Shown: piece by piece, positions 48,938 through 64,000 of the stretch
Position numbering within the stretch: position 1 is the stretch's first letter
Layout of the letters: every line of letters starts with the position of its first letter
DNA from: Cucumis sativus
Lineage: Eukaryota > Streptophyta > Magnoliopsida > Cucurbitales > Cucurbitaceae
DNA length: 64,000 nucleotides
Assembly (NCBI RefSeq): GCF_000004075.3
Contig: NC_026656.2
Span: 14,570,001 to 14,634,000 of the forward strand
Direction: 5' to 3'
Made by a program: the position numbers and the translations under genes
Notes under the pieces: model-generated
Database searches by the model: none
What the model saw: the letters and a program-made list of their open reading frames with translations, nothing else
What the model was told of the DNA's origin: nothing

Positions 48938-50616
48938 ATGAACAGGAACAGGAAAATATATGGGGTCTCTATCTCTTTGATTCTCATCAACTTGGCAGCT
49001 ATAATGGAGCGTGCAGATGAGAATCTCCTACCGTCAGTTTACAAGGAAGTTAGTGAAACTTTCAATGCCAGCCCATCTGATCTTGGATATCTTACATTCA
49101 TAAGGAACTTTGTCCAGGGATTATGTTCACCCTTGGCTGGTATCCTAGTTCTTAGTTATGACCGTCCTAAAGTTCTTGCGATGGGGACGTTTTGTTGGGC
49201 TCTTTCAACAGCTGCGGTTGGTATTAGTCTCGAGTTTAAGCAAGTTGCATTCTGGAGAGCTGTGAATGGCTTTGGCTTGGCTATTGTGATTCCAGCACTC
49301 CAATCTTTCATTGCTGATAGCTATATGGATGGTGTTAGGGGTATGGGATTTGGCTTGTTAAGCCTCATTGGTTCCTTGGGGGGCATTGGAGGTGGTGTCC
49401 TTGCAACGGTTATGGCTGGTCAACAGTATTTTGGCGTAGAAGGATGGCGCTGTGCCTTCATTCTGATGGCTACATTGAGTGCAATAATCGGTATCCTTGT
49501 TTACATGTTTGTAGTTGATCCTAGAAAAACTATTAACAACATTCAGGAGAGTTCAGATAGGTACCTGCGGAGGTTTGTTAGTCATTCAATTAATTTTTTC
49601 TCAAGTTATTTGTTCTTTTTTTCTAACTTGGTTAGTATCTGGTTACAGGGATAATTTGATAGACCGGACCTTGCCTAATTCATCATCAATATGGTTTGAA
49701 TCCTGGAGTGCTATGAAAGCTGTTATGAAAGTGCATACATTTCAAATCATTGTTCTGCAGGGCATAGTTGGATCACTGCCTTGGACAGCCATGGTGTTCT
49801 TCACTATGTGGTTCGAACTAATCGGTGAGTATTGCTTCAATTCACCCTGCATCCGATGAACAGTATAGTATCATCTTGTGGACAAGAAGTTAGTTAGTAC
49901 TCTCACAATATGTCGGTATAAATACGAGTGTATGACAGTAAATAGAACAACTTTCTTAGCATTGCTTTTTATCTTTCAATGTTTATCAAGCTTTTGATAT
50001 TTTCGATGCTGTTATATCAGGTTTCAGCCATAACGGTACTGCAGTTTTACTTAGTCTTTTCGCTGTCGGGTGTGCACTGGGGTCTCTCCTAGGTGGTTTA
50101 ATTGCAGATAGGCTGTCGAAGATCTATCCTCATTCTGGTCGAATCATGTGTGCTCAATTCAGTGCTAGTATGGGCATACCATTCTCATTGCTCCTCCTCC
50201 GAGTCATTCCTCAGTCTGTTGATAGCCTTCTCATCTTCGGTGTTACTCTCTTTTTGATGGGCTTGACAATCAGCTGGAATGGAACTGCTGTAAATGCCCC
50301 CATATTTGCTGAGGTTGTCCCGATCAAACACCGAACCATGATATACGCATTTGACCGTGCGTTTGAAGGTTCATTTTCATCATTTGCTGCTCCTCTGGTT
50401 GGCATTCTCTCAGAGAAAATGTTCGGGTACGACGACACAGCTGGAGCTTCGTTACTGAAGGCTCTTGCACTGTCAAAGGGACTTCTTACGATGATGACAG
50501 TTCCTTTTGGCGTTTGTTGTTTGTGCTACACCCCATTGTATAAATATTTTAGGCTCGACCGTGAAAATGCTCGAATGCAGGGTTCAAAAGGTACTAAATC
50601 TATTGATGATCTTTAA
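48938..50616 (+). CDS. UNE2: Major facilitator superfamily transporter, UNE2-like
   Basis: This is a multi-pass membrane transporter of unknown substrate. Three exons join in phase to 464 aa: 48938-49560, 49649-49824 and 50021-50616. Family blocks include ISLILINLAAIMERADENLL, NFVQGLCSPLAGI, RAVNGFGLAIVIPALQSFIA, PWTAMVFFTMWFELIGF and VPIKHRTMIYAFDRAFEGSF. About 12 hydrophobic segments fit the MFS fold, with a cytoplasmic loop after VVDPRK. The match is to Arabidopsis At1g78130 (UNE2, named for a fertilisation mutant), from memory. The start is uncertain. The ATG at 48938 gives MNRNRKIYGV. Alternatively, a first exon ending ATG AA at 47942 could splice to AG sites at 48945 or 48951, giving MKNRKIYGV or MKKIYGV in frame. 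Confidence 0.9.
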
Positions 50617-56392
<5,776 letters not shown>

Positions 56393-59061
56393 TACTGTCT
56401 TTATGCTAGATTTGTACTGAAATTGAATCTTGGAGCATCTGAATTTGAGCTTGATACAAATACCTTCTTGAATTCTTGATTCTGGAGTTTGTGTACTGTG
56501 CCATTCTTATGCTCTTCTCTGTAGTTTTAGTTTTTTTTTCTTCTTTGGTTCAACCCACCCTTTTGTATCATTTAGTGTTGTACTCACACTGATACAAGCT
56601 CTTAAAGCTCTGTATTCTTGTATTGAAACAGTCCCTTTTATGTCAAGTATAAGTAATTATAGCAATAATAGACTTCAAACTCTGTTACCCATTTACACAA
56701 TTAGCAATTCTTTGCTTGTTTATAACATTTTCTCCAATTGCTAGCTCTTCTTTAAACATGGCTATTTGTACAGGGCTTATGTTATGGAAATGCTGACATT
56801 CCAAACTTATTATGATCGACTATTGTTACCTTTACTTCAATTCTAACTTCTCGTTTGTTGTAGCTCTTTGAACCATGTCTTCTTTATTGGTAAATTTGAC
56901 TAGCAAAGCTGTTAAAGGGAAGATAAGGCTTGTACTTCTTACTGTCGATTAGGTATGCGAGTGTAATGAATAGATCTTATGTTGAATACAATTGGTTTGA
57001 GCAGTATGAGTTATCAGTTTGTATCTTCTCTTCTAAATCTTGTTTTGAACATAACTCATCTTTGTGAAAGGGGGTATGTCGTCGTGTTTTGTCGAATGGA
57101 CGACATGGCTAGCCCCTACAAAACAAACAAGTTTTGCTTTGATTTTTTAAGGAGGAAAGTGACTAATGAATGTTCTAGTTTGGTATCTTTTATTTGTTTG
57201 GTTCTTTTTACGAACAAGTTGCCTGCATTGTGGATGTTGTACAGTTCACCAGCCTTTTGTCTTGCTCTAATCTACCATAATGCTGTGCTTTGCAACAAAC
57301 ACAAACTCTCAACAACTGATGTGTTTCTTAAATCAAAATGTATTATTGTTTGGCTTTTGTGTAGAACTGATTTGTGAATTTTTGGTTGCTTGTTGGTTTT
57401 GTTTTCTGTGTTCAATGTGAAGCCTTAAGTTTGTAAATGATGTTGTATATATTAGAATTATGTATAATCTGATCTGCTGATTCAAGTAAAGTACAAAAAG
57501 AAAATTTGTTGAGTCTTATGTGTGAAGATAAGGCCACCTCAGGTTGGTCTATCAATGATTTTAAAGGTATTAGTTGGTTTTGTTAAGATATGCATATAGA
57601 ATCTTGGGGGAAGATACCTATGGTCCATTTAGTAGAACACCAAAGGAGACTGGACCCTACTAAGAAAAAGGTTGTTGAAATTGTTAAATACATGAAATCA
57701 AATATTGTTCTTAGGTTAGTCCTATACAAGTTTGTATAGTTCCTAATAAATGTGGAATGATGAAGGTAACTAACTATCTCCCTCAATTGTTTCCTTATCT
57801 ATCTCTCTCACTTTTATCTACTTTGTAATTAAATCATTAACAAAACTCATGATCATTGCAACACCTTCCTTATTGGCTATTCTTTTACAGCGAAACTAGT
57901 TTTCTGTTTTTGTTTTTTAACACATTTTTTGGATTACACTCGAGTGTTCAATCACAAATTGTTATACTTTTTGATGTAATAAGATAGTCAGTTTTGTTGT
58001 AGTTAGATAGTTAGTCTGATATATTCTGTTGTTAGTTGAAACTAATAGGTTGTTTAAAGTTGATTAATTATACCCAAACTATCAAAACCGATTGTAACTA
58101 CCACATACAATTCATCAATAAATAGTCATTCTCGAGCTGAGAATAGATCAAAAATTCATTTTTGAGAAATTAAGTCCAACTTGAAATACATCACTTTTTT
58201 TAAAAAATATTTGTTCGTTTTATGATTAAAGTTGAGATGCATATAGATAAGTTGTACCAAGTAAAAGAATTGTTTTAGTATATTTATGACTAAAAGTCAA
58301 GCATTGAGCTTTTCTTTCGATAAGAGGTGGAATAGTGTGTAATATTATATTAAATTTATCTTCATCCAGTAGATTAAGCTTTTGGAAGAATAGATGATTT
58401 AAGATGAGATCTAGATAGTGGTTCAAAGGATCATATATTCATACATTTGCAATTGACAAGTGCACAATGCACGTTTAGCTAGAAAAAAGAATAAACTTTC
58501 GTTGCAAGTTTAGCTAGACAATTGACCTCAACATTCTTCCTATTAACACAAGCAGACCATGCACCAGCACAAGCATGTTCGACCAAACATTACACACCAG
58601 TATTGAGATTCTATTATCTAGTTCCTCATCATTCAAATCACCACGAACCACATATAAACAATGACAAACATTTTCGATATAGGAACCATGAAGAATTTCA
58701 TCCAAATGTTCAAATTTGTGGCTATTTGATATCTCATTTGTTTTGAACTCAAAACAGAAATGAATATAATAGAAATGAAGAGACACATATAAACAAACTA
58801 AGAGCCAATATAAAGTAACTAAAACCTCCAATAAATAAGACATACAACATTTTTTAAGAAGCCAAAGATCATAGATATAAAAACACTAATTGCATTATTA
58901 CAATTTGAAAAGTAAAAAGAACATAAAATGAATATATATATATAGATATTAATAGTAGAAGTATACATAAATCATCCACCACCTTTAAAACAAAATTCAG
59001 TAATACATCAAATTAAAATCCAATCATAAGGAAATCGATTGATTAAATCTGGTTTAGTTGT
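56393..59061. other. Spacer between GGPPS and pectinesterase genes (convergent)
   Basis: It holds both 3' UTRs. The open frame at 56979-57377 resembles nothing and has no supporting signals. A stretch at about 57958-58160 has the outline of a small LTR, but without internal coding sequence. Confidence 0.45.
57958..58160. mobile_element. Possible solo-LTR-like relic
   Basis: It begins TTGTTATACTTTTTGATG, contains repeated AGATAGTTAGT motifs, then TTGTAACTACC, AATAAATAGTCATTC and GAGAATAGATCAAAAA. This order resembles copia-type LTRs with a late TATA or poly(A)-like signal. No target duplication was found. Confidence 0.25.
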
Positions 59062-59813
59062 TTATGATATCAAACCACCGGTGTAAGGCACCTCGGTGGG
59101 CGGCAGCCATTTATCTCCGGCCAATAATTGAGACACCGTGAAGTTACTAGCAACGGTGGCGTTAATGACACCAACCGCCCACGAAGCCCGCTGTGAAGTG
59201 TCGCAGCCCGGCCCGGAGTTATTAAACTCAGCATAATAAGAAGTGTTCAAATTCAAAGTGCCGTCCCACTCCTTCCACCCTACAGGATCAATAAAAGAAT
59301 CAATAAATGATTGCATATAAACTGTTCGAGAATATTGCTTCCACGGCCGCCCTAAGTAGCTCTTCGTGGCCGGGCTTGCCGCGAGCTCTGGCGTCGCCTT
59401 GATGGTGCAATTGTGGATCGAGGTTCCCGTGTTTTGATTAGGGTCGGTTCGGCCTTGCGCTGTGAGGGCGTTGAACTGGCCACTCATCGGGAGGCGGGCG
59501 TAGATGTTACAGTTTTGTAAAACGACGGCAGCGTTACCGAAGATGAAATCGACGGTACCGTAGACGTCACATTCTCTATAGAATTGACGGAGGGAGTGCG
59601 TGTAGAGGGTGTCTTGATAGCCTTCGAATATGCAGTTGTATAACGTCACGTTGTCGGCGCTCACTCGCAGCGCAACTGCTTGATGTTTGGCAGATCCAGC
59701 TGTGTTGGTGATCGTTAGGTTCACCCCCAAGAACCCCGTTCCCTCCACAGCTGCAGATAATAGTGATTTGTGTATCATTAGATTTGTTAATTGATATATA
59801 TTAACACATGTAA

Positions 59814-59851
<38 letters not shown>

Positions 59852-61610
59852 CAGTGACATTAACGTCTTTTTTTGTATTGGAAAACACCCTAAATTATAG
59901 TTATGAGTAGGGTTTTTGAGGAGCTCACCAACTGTTGCGCTATTGAAAGTGGTTGAGCCATCAACGACGTTTTTGTTGCCGGTGATGATGGTTTGGTTGT
60001 TACCTTCTCCGATCAACAGAACGTATCTTTTTTCTTTAGGAACCAAAACGGTCTCGTTGTAAATGCCAGCGGCGACGAAGATCAAGAAGTATCCCTTAGC
60101 GACGGTGGTCTTGTTGGGAGCTGCAGCAATGGCGGCTGTGATATTTGTGAAGTCGTACATTCCATTTTGATCCACACCAACAATGCCTATTGAACAAAAT
60201 AATTAATATAGAAGAAATCCATGTTCCAAAAGTAGTCTTGAGGGAAAAATATATTTTGATTCTATATAGTTTTTATTTAGTTTTCAAGTTTGAAGATTAG
60301 TTTCAATTTAACTAATTAGTCCATTCATTTCAAAATCTTATATAATTTTATTCTTATTTTGTGCAAATTTAATTTTAAGGTTTCAAATTTACATTTTTAG
60401 TCCCCATTTTTTCCCACTAAATATGGACTTGTCATCTTTAGCGGTAATGTCTATTAATTAATTGAAAAAAATTAAAATTATTAATTCATCACGGTTGAAA
60501 ATTCAAATTTTACTAAAAGTGATTTCAACTCAACTAACATCTACCTGTACTCAAACATAAGAGGTGGTTCGAGTTCTATTACAATACCTTTCAAAATAAA
60601 TTAAAAATTAAAATAATTTTATATTAATTAATAGACATTAATATTAGTCGATTTAAAGAAAAAAAACAATTTTTAAAGTGTAAATTTTGAAAGATAGAGA
60701 AAAAACTAAATGCATATGATTTTGAAAAATAGAGTCCAAAGGAAGACTAAAAGGAGTGATGGAAAAAATATTTTTTCAAAATTCTATGTGATATATTAAT
60801 TATTTCAAAAAATTAATGATAGATTTTGTAAATAAGGGTAGTTTTGTAATTTAGTAAAAATATTTGAAATGGAATAATGAAGGGTTTATTACCATTGACC
60901 ACAATTCCATCATCTTGGTAATTGGTTTGAAGAAGCCTTCTAGCACCCGGCGGCTTGTTCCTATGGACCAAGCGCTCATAATAAGCACGGTCTTTGGGCG
61001 ACATTTTAAGCTTCAACTGCCCTTTCCCAGCCCCAAAATGGTTCATTTTTGGGAACGTAGGAGCCTTCAAGTCCTTAGAAACCCAACCCATTTTGAACAG
61101 TGACAGGTACAGACTATATAGCTTCTTATCAAAAGAGATAGCTTCCAACACCTTATCAACCAAGCCCACGGCTGAGTTTAAACTCGCCAACCCTTCATAA
61201 CAAGTGTCTACGTTAGTGATAATTGCGCTTATCAAAGATAACATCTCGTGGGCATCGTAATAGGGAAGCGTCGTGGTAGTGGAGTTGACTATGGAGAAAG
61301 TTTGGAATAAGAAGTCGAGGTTGGCTTCCGCCAGGCAACGACAATCGTGGAGGGCAGAGAGGGAGGGTAAGAGGTTGAGTTGGGCGTTGACGAGTGACAG
61401 GAAGGTTCGTGCATGGGCGAGGGCTTGGTGAAGAGTGAAGCGACAATGAGAGTGGATGGAGTCTGGAGACTTAGGAAGGAAGGAGTTGCAGAAGGGTGGG
61501 GAGGTAGTGGATTGGCAAATGTCCGCCGTTGGGGCGGCCGAGGACGAGGGAGAGAGGAGGAAGAGGAGAGTGAGAAATGTGAGAAGAGAGATGGGGTTTG
61601 AAGAAACCAT
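59062..61610 (-). CDS. Pectin methylesterase with N-terminal inhibitor (PMEI) region
   Basis: The secreted enzyme removes methyl groups from cell-wall homogalacturonan (pectinesterase, CE8). Three exons join in phase to 554 aa: 60893-61610, 59929-60186 and 59062-59750. A signal peptide covers about residues 1-26 (MVSSNPISLLTFLTLLFLLS). The PMEI-like pro-region with conserved Cys pairs (ICQ...PFC, then HCRF and HDCRC) extends to about 190. RRLL at 224-227 is the usual site where the pro-region is cut off. Catalytic residues are Q349, Q371, D372, D393 (VDFIFGN) and R459/W461 (LGRPW). It resembles the Arabidopsis PME20 (At2g47550) group. A TATAAATA box at 61665-61658 lies between the ATG at 61688 and the ATG at 61610, so the start is taken as 61610. 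Confidence 0.95.
59817..59849. repeat. (TA)n microsatellite in pectinesterase intron 2
   Basis: About 15 TA units inside the 178-base intron between exons 2 and 3. Confidence 0.9.
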
Positions 61611-64000
61611 GGTGTATGTATGCTTTCTAGGCTTGGGTTTAAGTTTCATGTATAGCTTATTTATAGGGATAAAGTTTGCCTTCCCCACGTGAATATGAAG
61701 AATTCATATTCTTTTTTAATCAAGTTGATTAGTTTTGCTTAGTAACAATACCTAGATAGAAACATTATCTATGAATTCATTTTAATATATACTCCAATAC
61801 ATGAAATATGCAGTTGTCTAATGTTTATTTTTTTTAAGTAAATTAATAAACGGATGAAGAGTTCAACCTCTAAAATTGATAAAAATGTATACATATTTAG
61901 ACAAAAAATATCAATTTATATTACAAAACTTTAAAGTTGTATTAATTAAGACTATGAACCAGTTATTGTATCAATATAAACTTTAAACTTTAAAATTCGT
62001 TCGACAAATATACATGGTGTAAAACTTATAACTGGATGATCTATTTAACACTTAAAATTTTCATAAACAAATGAATTTTGATGGCAGTTATAATGGCAAT
62101 TACATTTGAGAATATTTGATATAGAAGGATGTATTATTGTATTTGTGAAGCAAACGTGGATGCAAGTATATATGTTATATATATATTGGGAATATTGAAT
62201 AATATATAATATTGTTTAGTTGCATACACAAAGGCCTATTTGATTGTCAACCCCTTCAATCATATGGCTGTTGCCAACCCAACTAATTACATCTCTCATA
62301 TACACAATCCTTTTTATGGCTTTTATTCATGTATCTTTACAATCATATAACATATATTTTCGACTTTGCATGATTTTAGTTTTAGTTTCACGTAGAAATA
62401 TAAAAGTTTCAAGTAAAAAAATGTTTCGAGTTGTTGGAGATTTATATTCACATGACATGCATAATACATACTTCTCGTTTTGCTAACTTGAAAATTTTGA
62501 TTGCATTTTCAACCAATAGATACATCTTCCCTTCATCTAGTATTATTTTGATAATTATATTTCATTAATTTTGTTTTGGATGAAGAGTTTAATTTCTAAC
62601 CTTTGAGGATGAAGATCATGCTATACTACTAAGTTAGGTTTACAATTCACTAATTGTGTGAAATTTGTTCAATTCTAACCTGACTAATTTTTCATATAAA
62701 TTTTAATTTAGAATCTTTTTAGTTTATTTACTTTTTTTTATTATTTTAGTTTAAACAAAAATGAATTTCTTGACAAATATTTTTTTCTTAAGTCAATCAA
62801 ATCGAACCCTAAAATGGTTATCTTAACCTAAATTAAAAAGAGTCGTTCAAGAAAAAAATTACTATAATTAACTACATTTTGCTGCAGCTCATAATATTGT
62901 TTAAAAGTTTTCAATTAACTATAATGAACACTCTTTCAAAACCTCTCATGTACCACAATACGTTTTTACTATTTTACATTTATCATTTTTCATTATTTGT
63001 AACATTACAATATTTACTATTAATTTTCTCATCAAACACATACTATTATAATCCAAAATTAAAAGAATATTCACATACTAAACACAAACTATCATAATTC
63101 AATTATAAATCAATAGCTTTGTTGTATGTAAGAAACCTATTAAAGTAATATATGGGTTAGAAGTTGAAATTAATATGATCTAGTATTTGTTATAATTGAC
63201 ACATTATTTGTAGGTGTGGTTGGATGAGAATTCAAGAGAGATTAAATTAGAACAAAATTTTTGTTATTATTGCCTGAATTAAGAATATTGTATACTATAT
63301 ATAAAAAAATATATTTACAATTGCAAATCCCTCCATTATTATTAAGTATACACTCGAAATGTGGTAAAATGAAAGAATAAGAAAAACCAACGTAGCCATA
63401 CCATACCCAAAGGAGAAAAAGATACTCAACCAGCTCGATGCCCAATTGCTTAGTTTCCATATACCTCTTTGCATACATGGACACAAAACAACATTCATCA
63501 TCACCACAATCACATTTTGAATTGAGAATAATCTTGGAAAATCTTATGCTACACCACCACATTATTATTATTATTTGATATTTCAAAGAGTATCATTATT
63601 AGAAAATATTTAATTTAATTAGAAAAGAAAGTAAGAAGAGAGAATAAATAAATAAAAGCTTAAGGTTAATTGTAGTTTTGTATGTAGAACGTGTTTTTTG
63701 TATTGTACACCGACGACCATCATAACAAGGGTTCACGTATAGCCCCCAATAATTTCTCCCATACATTTTTCTTCTTTATTCTTCTTTATTTGTATTGATG
63801 AATGATGATCATCTCTGTGTAACATTCCACCCTTACATTTCATAAGTTGTTGGGTGCTTTTTCTTTTTCAAGTACGAGAATTAAATTCAGGACGTCTTCA
63901 AGTACGTACACGTGTTAGTTGAGCTAAACTCTTGTCATTAGTCATATAGTGTATGCATTTGAATTGGTTCTTTCATGTGTTTATAAACACTTTTGTCTAA
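61611..64000. other. Pectinesterase promoter and AT-rich flank
   Basis: Immediately upstream of the gene is its TATA box (61658-61665, minus strand). Beyond that the sequence is AT-rich, with no recognisable gene to the end of the window. Short frames near 63242-63586 show no family features. Confidence 0.5.
61658..61665 (-). promoter_or_regulatory. TATA box of the pectinesterase gene
   Basis: TATAAATA on the minus strand, 48 bases before the ATG at 61610. Transcription would then start about 20 bases before the start codon, which excludes the upstream in-frame ATG at 61688. Confidence 0.65.

Noticed and set aside
56979-57377. 132-codon frame downstream of GGPPS
   Set aside because: It has no family resemblance and a Leu/Cys-rich, noise-like composition in AT-rich spacer DNA.

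Overview
The window is plant nuclear DNA. The genes have many introns with GT-AG borders, several products carry organelle transit peptides, the spacers are AT-rich, and small transposon relics are common. The protein set and the repeat families (foldback elements containing GTCTATCA/TGATAGAC, elements with GGTTTGGTAAC-like ends, and hAT ends reading CAGGGGTG) look like Cucurbitaceae. That assignment rests on memory of the repeats and proteins, not on a search.

Layout, left to right. A broken LOB-domain gene lies near 1.8-2.2 kb. An organellar bL25-type ribosomal protein gene (+) follows at 3.0-5.2 kb. A six-exon patatin-like lipase (-) lies at 6.2-8.9 kb. Next comes about 6 kb of gene-free, repeat-rich DNA. 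Two pentatricopeptide-repeat genes on the minus strand follow, a P-class gene at 15.2-17.8 kb and a PLS/E-class gene at 20.8-23.3 kb. A tRNA-Leu(AAG) gene lies at 23.9 kb. A ten-exon gene (+) at 24.1-27.2 kb encodes a plastid membrane protein related to FtsH peptidases but without the ATPase part. It converges on the sixteen-exon DPE1 disproportionating-enzyme gene (-) at 27.7-36.4 kb. An intronless MIZU-KUSSEI1-like gene (+) lies at 39.0-39.8 kb, and a fragment of plastid atpA sits in the spacer at 41.0-41.2 kb. A two-exon gene (+) for a small single-pass membrane protein of unknown function occupies 43.0-45.7 kb. A UNE2-like MFS transporter (+) lies at 48.9-50.6 kb. A plastid geranylgeranyl diphosphate synthase (+) lies at 55.3-56.4 kb. 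A pectin methylesterase with its inhibitor pro-region (-) lies at 59.1-61.6 kb.

The genes do not form an operon or an evident biosynthetic cluster. Several products share a destination by inference: DPE1, GGPPS and the FtsH-like protein in plastids, and bL25 and the PPR proteins in organelles. The pectinesterase is secreted. I joined the exons so that every multi-exon reading frame closes in phase: 258 aa for bL25, 398 for patatin, 320 for the FtsH-like protein, 573 for DPE1, 174 for the small membrane protein, 464 for the MFS protein and 554 for the pectinesterase. No clearly new biological system is visible. The most unusual items are the ATPase-less FtsH-like protein that keeps its probable metal ligands, the plastid DNA insert, a near-perfect 22-bp foldback at 53.9 kb, an hAT element with its target duplication, and the frameshifted LOB gene.
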